From Brotaphodocola catenula (GTDB lineage Bacteria > Bacillota > Clostridia > Lachnospirales > Lachnospiraceae): DNA of 45,231 nt. The notes below the pieces were generated by a model, which was given only the letters and a program-made list of their open reading frames with translations, did not search any database and was not told the DNA's origin. Positions 9,010 to 17,564 of the stretch are shown here, in pieces (position 1 is the first letter of the stretch; each line of letters begins with the position of its first letter). A program made the translations under genes and the position numbers. Location of the stretch: positions 1 through 45,231 of the forward strand of contig JAJEPU010000027.1 in NCBI GenBank assembly GCA_020686985.1. Reading direction: 5' to 3'.

Positions 9010-10464
9010 TTAATTCAAGAATGTTCCCGCTTTGCTCGGGGTTCGGTAGTTGTACGGGGAGATGATGACACCGGTCCTCGAGTTGCTCGAGTGGATAACC
9101 TTTCCATCTCCTATGTAAATCGCTACATGGGTGATCGTGCTTCCGCTTCCATAGAACAGAAGATCGCCCGGCTGAACACTCGAAATCGGGATCGTCTTGA
9201 CATTCTGTGCCTGATCTCTCGAGGTTCTTCCCGTCGTGATTCCAAAGTGTGCAAAAATCGCCTGCGTGAATCCGGAACAGTCTGCTCCTGTCGTCAGGCT
9301 TGTCCCACCATACACATATTTGTTGCCGAGGAACTGTTTTGCGTAAGCGACAATCGCCGTTCTCGTCGCGGTGACAACTGCGGTGGAACCCGGTCCGCCA
9401 CTGCCCTTGATCGTCGCACTGTTCTTGGAATCCGAAGTGCCTGCGGTCGTTGTACCAGAAGAAGTTGTCGTGTTCGACGGCTGTACAACAGTCGCAGACG
9501 GTTTTGTGCTTGTCCCACTGTTTGTACTTCCTGTTGATCCCGTCGTTCCCGTCAAAGGTCCGGATGCGATAGACGTACCCGAAGAACTGTTGCTGTTATT
9601 CTGTGCCGGTGCAGTCGTGTCAACCTCATCTGGTTTCGTGGCAATGATCGTCGCTCCATTGTCAGGATTTTCAGAAGACGAATTCGAGGTTGTCGGCGTT
9701 GATCCATTTGTGGAAGACTCAGCACCGGAAGGATTTGGAGCGATTGTCGTGCCATTGTTTCCGGTCTGGCTCTCCTCCGCCTCTTCCTTCGCCTCGACTC
9801 TGCGGACTTCCTCAAGTTGCGCAATTGCAGAATCTGCCTCCTGCTTTCGCTTCTCCTCTTCCGCCTTCTTTTCCTTTTCCTCCTGAAGCGTCACTGCCTG
9901 ATCAAACTCCACGCGTGCCGTACAGTAGTTCTTGGAAATATAGCCGACAAGATCTTCATCGATCTCGACTTTAAAGAAATCACCCTCATCGTCGACGACG
10001 ATGTACTCCGCACCCTGAGACAACAGAGTCAATGTCGTGCTCGTCAGGTTCGGCTCCGCTCTCAGTCGAAGACCATCCGCGCTGATCGTGACAAACTCTC
10101 GCCGAATCGTGCGCGCAAGCTGTTCCGCCGAATCTCCGGTCACAAAATACTGCGCCTTAATGTATCCGGTTACTGCGCCCGACTGGATTCGATACCACTT
10201 TCCACCCTCGCCCTCGACAGTCTCAAGAATCGTCGCCGCACAGTTGTTATAAATCTTTCCGACAATCGTGCTGTCCGTATTTGGATTCTCTCTGATATTT
10301 ACATAATCGGATACCTGCGAGACTGCAATATTCTCATAATTTCCCTGTGATGCCACAACCGATACGGTATGCGGAGATTTCTGCACATCCGCATAAGCGG
10401 GAATCACTCCCAGAGTCATTGCACACACACAACTCAGGGTTAACATCCTGATTGTTTTTTTCAT
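9010..10464 (-). CDS. Secreted SH3-NlpC/P60 peptidoglycan hydrolase
   Basis: The 484-residue protein has a Sec signal peptide (MKKTIRMLTLSCVCAMTLGVIPAYA, cleavage near 25). Two bacterial SH3 domains cover about 45-107 and 118-184 (VNIRENPNTDSTIVGKI and LRLRAEPNLTSTTL). A Glu/Lys-rich coiled-coil-like segment (about 195-230) and a long Ser/Thr/Asn/Gly linker (about 235-360) follow. The NlpC/P60 domain carries Cys396 in TGADCSGF and His446 in ITHVAIYIGDG, the catalytic pair. Such enzymes cut gamma-D-Glu-diaminoacid bonds in stem peptides outside the cell. It is the first gene of a two-gene unit with the acyltransferase. Confidence 0.92.
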   Translation of the reverse strand: MKKTIRMLTLSCVCAMTLGVIPAYADVQKSPHTVSVVASQGNYENIAVSQVSDYVNIRENPNTDSTIVGKIYNNCAATILETVEGEGGKWYRIQSGAVTGYIKAQYFVTGDSAEQLARTIRREFVTISADGLRLRAEPNLTSTTLTLLSQGAEYIVVDDEGDFFKVEIDEDLVGYISKNYCTARVEFDQAVTLQEEKEKKAEEEKRKQEADSAIAQLEEVRRVEAKEEAEESQTGNNGTTIAPNPSGAESSTNGSTPTTSNSSSENPDNGATIIATKPDEVDTTAPAQNNSNSSSGTSIASGPLTGTTGSTGSTNSGTSTKPSATVVQPSNTTTSSGTTTAGTSDSKNSATIKGSGGPGSTAVVTATRTAIVAYAKQFLGNKYVYGGTSLTTGADCSGFTQAIFAHFGITTGRTSRDQAQNVKTIPISSVQPGDLLFYGSGSTITHVAIYIGDGKVIHSSNSRTGVIISPYNYRTPSKAGTFLN

Positions 10465-10628
10465 CTATTTTTTCTCCCTCTCGTCGCCCTCAAATTCAAG
10501 TATTGCAAAAATCATTTATGAAACCTCATTTATGAAGCCTTTTACAATGGTTCTATTGTGAGCTGCTCGGTCATTGAATGGCCGAGGATTCCCGCTTAGA
10601 TGTCCTAACGATAGTTCCAGCGATGATT

Positions 10629-11675
10629 CTAGCGATGGCTCCATGCATTCAGATACCGCTCGGCACTGCTGACCGCATTCGCACCATCCGCAGTAGCCGT
10701 CACAATCTGGCGAAGCTGTTTCGTTCTCATGTCCCCCGCCACAAAAATTCCCGGCACACTCGTCTCACACGTCTCCCCGGCACACACATAGCCGTGATCC
10801 ATCTGAACCAGATCTTCCACGAACGTGCTGTTCGGCTCAATTCCGACTGCCACGAAGACCCCGTTCACAGAAAGCTGCGAATGTTCCCCACTCTTCACAT
10901 TGCGAAGCTGAATGTTCTCAACTCTCTGCTCCCCGCAGATCTCCTCGACCACGGTATCCCAGAGAATCGTCACATTCTCAAGCGCCAAAAGCTGTTCCCG
11001 AAGGGATCTCGCCCCGCGCAGTTCTCCTCTGCGATGAATCAGATAGACGTGACTGCACATCCGGGACAGAAAAATCGCATCCTCGATCGCGACATCTCCG
11101 CCTCCGACGACAGCGACCTCTTTTCTGCGGAAAAACGCTCCGTCACACGTCGCACAGTAGCTCACTCCGGAACCGCGAAGGCGCTCCTCACCAGGAACTC
11201 CAAGGCTCTTGTGCGTCGCCCCTGAAGCCAGAATCACGGTCTTTGCAAGGTAAGTTCCTTTCTTTCCCGTGAGCACCTTCCATGTCTTTTCAGAGTCAAA
11301 ATGTGATACAATCTCTGTGACACCCGGTACTTCCACCTGTGCAGCTCGCAGATCTCTTACTCCATCCTCCGAAGCATCGATCGCCAAAAGATCCGTATCC
11401 TGCTCCTGCATCAGGCGAATTCCCACAATCTCATCGGTGACAAATTCTGCGCCGAGGTGATCCGCATGCTCCCAGAATTTCGTTCCGAGCGTAAATCCAT
11501 CCACCACCGGAAATCCCGGATAGTTCTCCACCTCATACGTCGTCAGCACCTGTCCTCCGCTGACCATCTCTTTCTCAATCACAAGAGTATTCAGTCTCGC
11601 ACGCTGTGCGTAAATCCCTGCGGTCAGTCCTGCCGGACCGGAACCAACAATCACCAGATCATATTTTTTTTCCAT
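10629..11675 (-). CDS. trxB: Thioredoxin reductase-like flavoprotein
   Basis: This 348-residue NADPH/FAD disulfide reductase has the FAD motif GSGPAG (residues 11-16), the redox pair CATC at Cys174-Cys177, the NADPH motif GGGDVAIEDA (191-200) and the C-terminal FAD motif GIFVAGDMR. It is about 35 residues longer than usual TrxB because of an extra segment at about 90-128 (QEQDTDLLAID...FDSEKTWKV) in the first FAD half. It may be TrxB itself or a paralogue with another partner, since no thioredoxin gene is nearby. The SD AGGAGTG fits ATG 11675. It diverges from the SDR gene. Confidence 0.88.
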   Translation of the reverse strand: MEKKYDLVIVGSGPAGLTAGIYAQRARLNTLVIEKEMVSGGQVLTTYEVENYPGFPVVDGFTLGTKFWEHADHLGAEFVTDEIVGIRLMQEQDTDLLAIDASEDGVRDLRAAQVEVPGVTEIVSHFDSEKTWKVLTGKKGTYLAKTVILASGATHKSLGVPGEERLRGSGVSYCATCDGAFFRRKEVAVVGGGDVAIEDAIFLSRMCSHVYLIHRRGELRGARSLREQLLALENVTILWDTVVEEICGEQRVENIQLRNVKSGEHSQLSVNGVFVAVGIEPNSTFVEDLVQMDHGYVCAGETCETSVPGIFVAGDMRTKQLRQIVTATADGANAVSSAERYLNAWSHR

Positions 11676-11852
11676 TTTTCACTCCTGTTTTATTGCTTAC
11701 GTTCCGTTACAGTAAAGTAACTCTGTTGCTTCCCAATCGCATCAAAACTGCGTCACTGTGGTTCAGTATAACACAAGTTTCTTTTAAGATACAGAGAGTT
11801 ACGGAAATTGTAATTGAATCGTAAAGGATTCCAGAAAGTTCGAGATTTTTCC

Positions 11853-11881
11853 TTGCTCATTATCCCCGAAAAACTTATAAT
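11853..11881 (+). promoter_or_regulatory. Promoter for the SDR gene
   Basis: TTGCTC at 11853-11858 and a perfect TATAAT at 11876-11881 are 17 bases apart, 36 bases upstream of the ATG. Confidence 0.7.
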
Positions 11882-11917
11882 GGAACTATCAAATTTTAAG
11901 AAAGGAAGCGTGTTTGT

Positions 11918-12649
11918 ATGGCAAAAAAAGTAGTACTTGTAACGGGTGCTTCCCGCGGAATCGGAAAGGCGATCGCCATAAAATTTGCGAAAAAAGGATA
12001 TAACGTCATCATTAACTGCGCGCATCGGGAGCGCGAGCTTCTTCAGGCGCAAAAAGAGATCTCCAGCTATCAGGTCGGTTGTACCGCCTTTCTCGGAGAT
12101 ATGGGAAAAATGGAAGACTGTGAAAAATTGTTTGCGCTGATCCGCAAACAGTACGGCTCCCTTGATGTTCTCGTCAACAATGCCGGTGTCGATTACATCG
12201 GACTGCTTCAGGATATGACGAGCGAGGACTGGGACCGCATCATCCGCACAAACCTGACCTCCGTCTTTAACTGTTGCAAACTGGCAATCCCGATGATGCT
12301 GTCTGCCGGTTCCGGAAAAATCGTAAACATCTCCTCCGTCTGGGGAAATGTCGGAGCTTCCTGCGAGGTTGCCTACTCCGCAACAAAGGGTGGCATCAAT
12401 GCATTTACCCGCGCCCTCGCAAAAGAACTTGCACCGAGCAACATTCAGGTCAACGCTGTTGCCTGCGGAGCGATCGACACGGAGATGAATCAGTGGATGG
12501 AGGAAGACGAGATGCTCCAGCTCGTCGATGAGATCCCGGCAGGTCGCCTCGGAACCGCCGAGGAAGTCGCTGACTTTGTCTACCATCTCGGATACAAGGG
12601 TTCCTACCTGACCGGACAGGTCATCGCAATGGACGGCGGATGGATCTAA
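11918..12649 (+). CDS. FabG-like short-chain dehydrogenase/reductase
   Basis: The 243-residue classical SDR has TGASRGIG (residues 9-16) for NADP(H), NNAG in the central strand, the catalytic Ser in NISSVWG, and Tyr-Lys in YSATK. It ends LTGQVIAMDGGWI, typical of 3-oxoacyl-ACP reductases. It is a stand-alone gene with its own promoter, away from other fatty-acid synthesis genes, so a FabG paralogue or a different carbonyl substrate is equally possible. AAAGGAAG precedes the ATG. Confidence 0.82.
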   Translation: MAKKVVLVTGASRGIGKAIAIKFAKKGYNVIINCAHRERELLQAQKEISSYQVGCTAFLGDMGKMEDCEKLFALIRKQYGSLDVLVNNAGVDYIGLLQDMTSEDWDRIIRTNLTSVFNCCKLAIPMMLSAGSGKIVNISSVWGNVGASCEVAYSATKGGINAFTRALAKELAPSNIQVNAVACGAIDTEMNQWMEEDEMLQLVDEIPAGRLGTAEEVADFVYHLGYKGSYLTGQVIAMDGGWI

Positions 12650-12706
12650 TGATCTGATCCCCGTAAAATAATTTTTTTAAAATTTTTTATTTTTTTGCAA
12701 CATTTT

Positions 12707-12771
12707 ATTCTCCTCATCTGTATAACTCATGAAGGGAAATAATTCCCTTAAATAAAAAAGATGAGGAGAAT
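12707..12771 (+). promoter_or_regulatory. Nested inverted repeats covering the RBS of the lipoprotein gene
   Basis: A perfect 13-base inverted repeat joins 12707-12719 (ATTCTCCTCATCT) to 12759-12771 (AGATGAGGAGAAT), and the right arm contains the Shine-Dalgarno AGGAG. Nested inside is a second perfect dyad, AAGGGAA (12732-12738) with TTCCCTT (12743-12749). If both arms are transcribed the RBS would be sequestered. If transcription starts inside, as a TATAAC at 12721-12726 would allow, the arms could instead be an operator. Confidence 0.6.
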
Positions 12772-12776
12772 TTATC

Positions 12777-13469
12777 ATGAAAATGAACAAGAACGTAGCA
12801 AAGGTAGCAAACTGGAATAAGAACGAAAACAAGAACCTGAACGCAAATAAGAATTTCGGCAACCGCAAGATCCGCACCTGTCTCACGACTCTCGGTCTTC
12901 TGACACTCGTCTTGATGAGCGCCTGCGCAAGACACGAAACCACGACCAGGGCAGAGAAGACTTCGATCAGCGCAGAGACCTCTGCAAATGAAACTGGTCA
13001 GATGACCTCGATGCCGAACCCGTTTATCGATCACACAACCCTTGCCGACGCGCAAAATACTGCTGGATTTTCGTTCAAGATTCCGGACGAGATTCAGAGT
13101 GTCTCCGCGAATGTTTTTCGCACCCTCAATAAGGAACTGATTGAGGTGATTTATCTCAAGGACTACGATGCAAATGATGCAAACAGCGATCAGACAACGG
13201 CAAGCGCAGACGATAACACCTCTGAGCCATCCTACACAGAGATCGCGCGGATTCGCAAAGGACTCTATAATGGAAAGGACATCAGCGGAGATTACACCAC
13301 TTATTCCGAGACTTCCACCGCCACGATCGGCACGCGCGAAATCACAATGAAGGGCGATAACGGTATGGTGAAAACTGCGATCTGGACAGACGGCGATTAC
13401 TCCTACTCGATCAGCATGAACGGAATCTCCGTTGATGAGATCAGTGCTCTGATTGCAGAGATTGAGTAA
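12777..13469 (+). CDS. DUF4367-type lipoprotein
   Basis: This 230-residue protein has an unusually long basic, Asn/Lys-rich N-terminus (NKNENKNLNANKN), a hydrophobic stretch (LTTLGLLTLVLMSAC) ending in a lipobox-like LMSAC, and an acidic Ser/Thr-rich linker. The C-terminal domain ends GDNGMVKTAIWTDGDYSYSISM, the pattern of DUF4367. The same pattern recurs in the C-terminal half of the product of 14152-14835, so the two are paralogous. It is probably anchored to the outer face of the membrane. Function is unknown, but linkage to an ECF sigma factor suggests a role in envelope sensing. Confidence 0.7.
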   Translation: MKMNKNVAKVANWNKNENKNLNANKNFGNRKIRTCLTTLGLLTLVLMSACARHETTTRAEKTSISAETSANETGQMTSMPNPFIDHTTLADAQNTAGFSFKIPDEIQSVSANVFRTLNKELIEVIYLKDYDANDANSDQTTASADDNTSEPSYTEIARIRKGLYNGKDISGDYTTYSETSTATIGTREITMKGDNGMVKTAIWTDGDYSYSISMNGISVDEISALIAEIE

Positions 13470-13507
13470 TGGATTGAGTATAGGATTAAGTCATTGATTG
13501 AGTATTG
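13460..13507 (+). repeat. Degenerate 12-base tandem repeats at the lipoprotein stop
   Basis: Four copies of a GATTGAGTATTG-like 12-mer (13460-13471, 13472-13483, 13484-13495, 13496-13507) begin in the last codons of the lipoprotein gene, the first copy supplying its stop. It looks like slippage expansion. Confidence 0.65.
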
Positions 13508-13550
13508 AGTCATGAAAAGATTTCATAAAAAACATTTTTAGGGGATTTGT

Positions 13551-14165
13551 ATGAGTATACTTTCGTTGGAACTTCCCTGCTCGCCGGGCGGTTTCGATTT
13601 TTTGAGATCACTGAAAAACTTTTTATCTGCATTCCATGCAAAAATCTATGGATATGCATCCGAGAAAAAACGGCTGTCACGAAAAAATTCCGTCGCAAAT
13701 AACGCCAAATACATTCTCGATACCTACGGAAATTCCATTCTGCGCCTTGCCTATTCTTACGTCCACAACATGAGCGATGCCGAGGACCTTCTTCAGGATA
13801 CCCTGATCACCTACCTCGATTCCGCTCCCAACTTTGAAAATGAAGCACACGAAAAGGCATGGCTTTTAAAGGTCACGGCAAATCTTTCCAAAAACAAGAT
13901 TGCTTACAACCGAATTCGCGATACCGGTGAACTTAATGAGGAGCTGATCGATGAGCAACGAGAAGATCTCTCCTTCGTCTGGGACGCTGTCAAAAATCTT
14001 CCCGACAAATACCGGGAGGCGGTTCATCTGTTTTATTACGAGGGCTACTCGACCGCAGAGATTTCAAAGATTCTCGGGCGCAAGGAGAATACAATCCGCT
14101 CAGACCTCAGACGGGCACGCGCAGAACTAAGAATGATTTTGAGGGAGGTGTATGACTTTGAGTAA
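13551..14165 (+). CDS. ECF-type RNA polymerase sigma factor
   Basis: The 204-residue protein has region 2 at about 55-115 (LRLAYSYVHNMSDAEDLLQDTLITYLD, then AWLLKVTANLSKNKI). Region 4 lies at about 145-200 (LPDKYREAVHLFYYEGYSTAEISKILGRKENTIRSDLRRARAELR). It has no region 1 or 3, as expected for ECF factors. An N-terminal extension of about 45 residues is longer than usual; AGGGG upstream of ATG 13551 supports this start. Its last codons overlap the next gene by 14 bases, coupling it to the probable anti-sigma factor. Confidence 0.9.
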   Translation: MSILSLELPCSPGGFDFLRSLKNFLSAFHAKIYGYASEKKRLSRKNSVANNAKYILDTYGNSILRLAYSYVHNMSDAEDLLQDTLITYLDSAPNFENEAHEKAWLLKVTANLSKNKIAYNRIRDTGELNEELIDEQREDLSFVWDAVKNLPDKYREAVHLFYYEGYSTAEISKILGRKENTIRSDLRRARAELRMILREVYDFE

Positions 14166-14835
14166 ATCCTACAAAAATAACTCCTACAAGGAAATCATGG
14201 ATCGCATTGAAGTCACTGACGAAATGCGCAGTCGGATTCTAAACAATGTGGTACTCTCCTCGGAGAAAAAGCGCCTGCCGTTTCCTCGCACCTCGCGCTA
14301 TCTGTCGGTATGCGCCAGTCTTCTGATTCTCGCAATCGGTGCACTGACGCTTCCGCAAATGATCGACCGGATCACGAACCAGATACCGATTGAAGGTGTC
14401 GGAAGTGTTCCCGGAACTGCATCGATTGAGACTTGCAAATCGATCAATGAACTTTCCCGAAGAATGGGATTTAAAGTTTTCGGACTCTATGATTTCCCAT
14501 TTGAAGTGACCTCCACCGAGTACACGTCCTACTTTGATAAGCTTGCACAGATCACTTACCGCGGAGCTGACAATCAGATTGTCTACCGCCAGTCCTCAAG
14601 CGCAGAGGAGAAAGACAATTCCGGAGATTATAATTCATATTCCGATGTCATCGCAACAGATATTGACGGATTTTCACTTATCCTGAAAGGAGACAATGAA
14701 AAATACGTTCTCGCGACCTGGTATGACAACGATTTCTGTTACTCGATCAGCATGGAGGTCGGATTGGATCAAGCAGAGCTCAAGCATCTTGTAGAGCAGA
14801 TTGCGACAGAATCTTCCGAAGCATCACGCAAATAA
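14152..14835 (+). CDS. Probable anti-sigma factor with DUF4367 domain
   Basis: The 227-residue single-pass membrane protein has an N-terminal cytoplasmic segment of about 45 residues, a transmembrane helix at about 50-70 (YLSVCASLLILAIGALTL) and an external C-terminal DUF4367-like domain (about 100-215) with SGDYNSYSD, LKGDN and WYDNDFCYSISM. The start overlaps the ECF sigma gene by 14 bases and GGGAGGTG precedes it. Overlap with a sigma gene plus this topology is the usual sign of a membrane anti-sigma factor, although I see no recognised zinc motif. The external domain resembles the lipoprotein at 12777-13469. Confidence 0.72.
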   Translation: MTLSKSYKNNSYKEIMDRIEVTDEMRSRILNNVVLSSEKKRLPFPRTSRYLSVCASLLILAIGALTLPQMIDRITNQIPIEGVGSVPGTASIETCKSINELSRRMGFKVFGLYDFPFEVTSTEYTSYFDKLAQITYRGADNQIVYRQSSSAEEKDNSGDYNSYSDVIATDIDGFSLILKGDNEKYVLATWYDNDFCYSISMEVGLDQAELKHLVEQIATESSEASRK

Positions 14836-14841
14836 ATTAGC

Positions 14842-14899
14842 AAAAAAATCCCGCACCGCCATCGGCTTAAGCAAAAGCCAATCGGAGTGCGGGACTTTT
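14842..14899. terminator. Bidirectional terminator between the anti-sigma gene and greA
   Basis: TCCCGCAC (14849-14856) pairs perfectly with GTGCGGGA (14887-14894), with an inner GGCTT/AAGCC pairing. CTTTTC follows on the plus side and a run of seven T on the minus side. It serves two convergent genes. Confidence 0.85.
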
Positions 14900-14964
14900 C
14901 TGCTTTCCCGAATGGAATTAATATTGAATTACGATTGAAACGGATATTGATCCTTCATCCAATG

Positions 14965-15465
14965 CTAATACTTCCGGATCGTGTCGTCCGAATCGTCGGT
15001 GTTCTCGATTTTTCGGATCGTCACATAATAGCTGTATGTCTCATTTGCCTGCACCAGCACGCGATCGCCGACTTTATGGCGCAGAATCGCCCGACCGAGC
15101 GGGGACTCAGTGCTGATCATATTGTGAATCGAACTTCCACGGATACTTGTCACGAGCTTGTAGACCTCTTCCTCGTCATCATCCTCCATGAAAAGCGTCA
15201 CTGTGTTGTTCAGTCCAACCTCATCCTCGCGGGAGGCATCCGAGATCACAATCGCATTCTTGAGCAGATTCTCCAGATAACGGATTCGGCTCTCATTCTG
15301 ATTCTTTTCGCGTTTTGCCGCATGGTACTCAAAATTTTCACTCAGATCGCCGTGGGAACGCGCTTCCTTGACCGCCTCAATCAGTTTCGGTCTCTCCTCA
15401 AGTTTTCTCTGGTCAATCTCCTGCTGAATTTTCTCTACGTCGTGCTGTGTCAGTTTCTCTCTCAT
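14965..15465 (-). CDS. greA: Transcription elongation factor GreA
   Basis: The 166-residue factor rescues backtracked RNA polymerase by stimulating transcript cleavage. The N-terminal coiled coil spans about 1-80, with the tip motif SHGDLSENFEYHAAK (acidic Asp-Glu pair, usually GDLSENAEY). The C-terminal FKBP-like domain contains STESPLGRAILRHKVGD. Length is usual. It lies 14 bases downstream of the fructokinase gene and is probably co-transcribed with it. Confidence 0.92.
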   Translation of the reverse strand: MREKLTQHDVEKIQQEIDQRKLEERPKLIEAVKEARSHGDLSENFEYHAAKREKNQNESRIRYLENLLKNAIVISDASREDEVGLNNTVTLFMEDDDEEEVYKLVTSIRGSSIHNMISTESPLGRAILRHKVGDRVLVQANETYSYYVTIRKIENTDDSDDTIRKY

Positions 15466-15479
15466 TTTCCGTCAGATCC

Positions 15480-16361
15480 TTACTTATTTTCCTCTTCCAG
15501 ACTGTTCATCGCCAGTTTAATGCATCCCATGATTCCCTGATCGTCGTTGAGACTTGCCGGAACGATGTAATTGTCGATGTCAGTCAGCTCTTTCGCCTGA
15601 ATATATCCGTTCAGCTCTTTGAGCATCTTCTCGCGAATCATCGAGAAGAGCTGTTTCTGGTGCATAACACCACCACCTAAAATAATCTTCTGCGGGCTCA
15701 GGGTCAGAACGATTCCCATCAGAGCCTGAGCGATGTAATAACTCTCAAGATCCCAGACTTCCTCGCGGTCTGCGAGCTGAACTGCCTTTGCGCCCCATCT
15801 CTCCTCGATTGCCGGACCCGCTGCCATTCCCTCAAAGCAGGTTCCGTGATACGGGCATTTTCCCTTGTAGGTATCGCCACTGCGCGGAACCATCTTCACA
15901 TGACCTGCCTCCGGATGAAGCATGCCGTGAAGCATCTTTCCATTTGTCATGATTCCGGCACCGACACCGGTTCCGATTGTAAAATAAACGGCATCGGTCA
16001 GACCCTTTGCACAGCCCCAGGTCACCTCACCCAGCAGAGAACCGTTTACATCGGTATCAAAACCGACCGGAATCTTCAGTGCGTCCTTGACTGCACCGAC
16101 AATGTTGTAATTTCTCCACGGAATCTTCGGTGTGGAAGTGATGTATCCGTAAGTCTCAGAATTCTTATTCAGATCGATCGGTCCAAAGCAGGCAATTCCG
16201 ATTGACGCAATCTCCTTGTCCTTGAAGTATTCCAGAATTGCCGGCATCGTCTCCTCCGGAGTCGTCGTCCGAATCGACTTCTGCTCTAAAATCTCTCCGT
16301 TTTCATTTCCGATTGCGCATACCATCTTGGTTCCACCCGCCTCAAGTGCTCCAAACAACAT
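15480..16361 (-). CDS. scrK: ROK-family fructokinase
   Basis: The 293-residue sugar kinase has an N-terminal ATP phosphate-binding loop (LFGALEAGGTKMV) and the catalytic Asp in GFDTDVNGSLLGE. The ROK zinc motif His...Cys-x-x-x-x-Cys follows in HPEAGHVKMVPRSG...GKCPYHGTCFEG. This version of the ROK family is typical of fructokinases such as ScrK/GmuE, which make fructose-6-phosphate. The neighbouring mannose-6-phosphate isomerase interconverts mannose- and fructose-6-phosphate, so both feed the same pool. Glucokinase or mannokinase activity cannot be ruled out. Confidence 0.85.
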   Translation of the reverse strand: MLFGALEAGGTKMVCAIGNENGEILEQKSIRTTTPEETMPAILEYFKDKEIASIGIACFGPIDLNKNSETYGYITSTPKIPWRNYNIVGAVKDALKIPVGFDTDVNGSLLGEVTWGCAKGLTDAVYFTIGTGVGAGIMTNGKMLHGMLHPEAGHVKMVPRSGDTYKGKCPYHGTCFEGMAAGPAIEERWGAKAVQLADREEVWDLESYYIAQALMGIVLTLSPQKIILGGGVMHQKQLFSMIREKMLKELNGYIQAKELTDIDNYIVPASLNDDQGIMGCIKLAMNSLEEENK

Positions 16362-16529
16362 AGTGTTACTCTCCTTTTTTTATTTTTATTTTCCCGTTTT
16401 TATTTTTTATTCGGATTCTCATTTTATCTTAGCATTTTTATTTTGCCTTCTCAACCTTTAACTTTCGTCCCTGTTTTTCCGTTACGGGTTTTCCAAAATT
16501 TCCATCAAAATTTAGAAAAAATCTGCTTT

Positions 16530-17465
16530 TCAGGAAACGTGGGAGGTAATCAGCTCAAGTTTTCCTGAAAATTCCAGATTGCCACAGCCAAACGGTGCGA
16601 TGAAGTGATCGCCCTTCTTAATCGGATGATTGTTCACGCTTCCCTCACCCTCAAGGACATCGACAATCAGGAAGGAGTACGGCTGTTCCATCGTCATCTT
16701 CTCTGCTGTCTCAAAATGATCCACGGTAAATAACGGACAGCTCACAAGGCGCTGACTGACGTTTCCGTCCTTCTCGACTGCCTTCTGCACGGTATTTTCT
16801 CTCTCCTGCGGGCAACGAATCACATCGAGACTCTGCTTGATATGAAGCTGTCTCGGCTTGCCATCCTGCAATCTTCCATAATCGTACAGACGATAGGTGA
16901 TGTTGCTGTTCTGCTGAGTCTCAAGAATCAGCGTACCCTTGCGGATCGCATGAACCGTTCCCGCCGGAATGTAGAAGAAATCTCCTTTGTGAATCGGGAT
17001 CACATTCAGAAGATCGTCCCATCTTCCCTCGTCAATCATCGCCTTCAGCTCTTCTTTCGTCTGAGCCTTGTGACCGATGACAATGTCCGCTCCCTCATCG
17101 CAGTCCACAATATACCAGCACTCGGTCTTTCCCTTTTCTCCGTTCTCATGAGAGTATGCATACTCATCATCCGGATGAACTTGAATGCTTAAATGATCTC
17201 TCGCGTCAATGAGCTTAATCAGAAGAGGAAAAACATCGCCTTTCATATTTCCAAAAAGCTCTCTGTGCCCGTCCCAGAGTTCTTTCAGCGTCTTTCCCTG
17301 ATAATGACCCTCGGTCACAACACTCTGACCATCTGGATTCGCACTGATCACCCATGCCTCTCCAGTGTGATTTCCCTGTGTCTCATAACCATAAATGCTC
17401 TTTAATTTTGTTCCACCCCAAATAACTTCTTTACAATAGGGCTTCATAAATAACAGTTCACCCAT
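16530..17465 (-). CDS. manA: Mannose-6-phosphate isomerase, class I
   Basis: The 311-residue cupin enzyme interconverts mannose-6-phosphate and fructose-6-phosphate. Zinc ligands are visible in SIQVHPDDEYA (Gln and His), KTECWYIVD (Glu) and IPAGTVHAIRKG (His). The short length is that of the Bacillus-type ManA. AAAGGAG lies 8 bases before ATG 17465. A 168-base T-rich gap with no clear hairpin separates it from the fructokinase. Confidence 0.92.
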   Translation of the reverse strand: MGELLFMKPYCKEVIWGGTKLKSIYGYETQGNHTGEAWVISANPDGQSVVTEGHYQGKTLKELWDGHRELFGNMKGDVFPLLIKLIDARDHLSIQVHPDDEYAYSHENGEKGKTECWYIVDCDEGADIVIGHKAQTKEELKAMIDEGRWDDLLNVIPIHKGDFFYIPAGTVHAIRKGTLILETQQNSNITYRLYDYGRLQDGKPRQLHIKQSLDVIRCPQERENTVQKAVEKDGNVSQRLVSCPLFTVDHFETAEKMTMEQPYSFLIVDVLEGEGSVNNHPIKKGDHFIAPFGCGNLEFSGKLELITSHVS

Positions 17466-17564
17466 GAGAAATCTCCTTTGCCATTTTTTTAACTATCTCG
17501 CTTGTCCCATCATATCACAAAACGGAGCGCAGCGAAAGAAATTTTTATGTCTGTTTTTCAAAAC

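Noticed and set aside
9371-9886. Low-complexity Val/Pro/Ser ORF antisense to NlpC/P60
   Set aside because: It is the complement of the Ser/Thr/Asn/Gly linker, so its openness is a composition effect.
10566-10588. CTCGG/CCGAG hairpin downstream of trxB as terminator
   Set aside because: There is a stem but no T-run in the direction of trxB.
11753-12586. 277-codon ORF antisense to the SDR gene
   Set aside because: It is the opposite-strand shadow of a clear SDR with all family motifs and has no RBS or recognisable domain.
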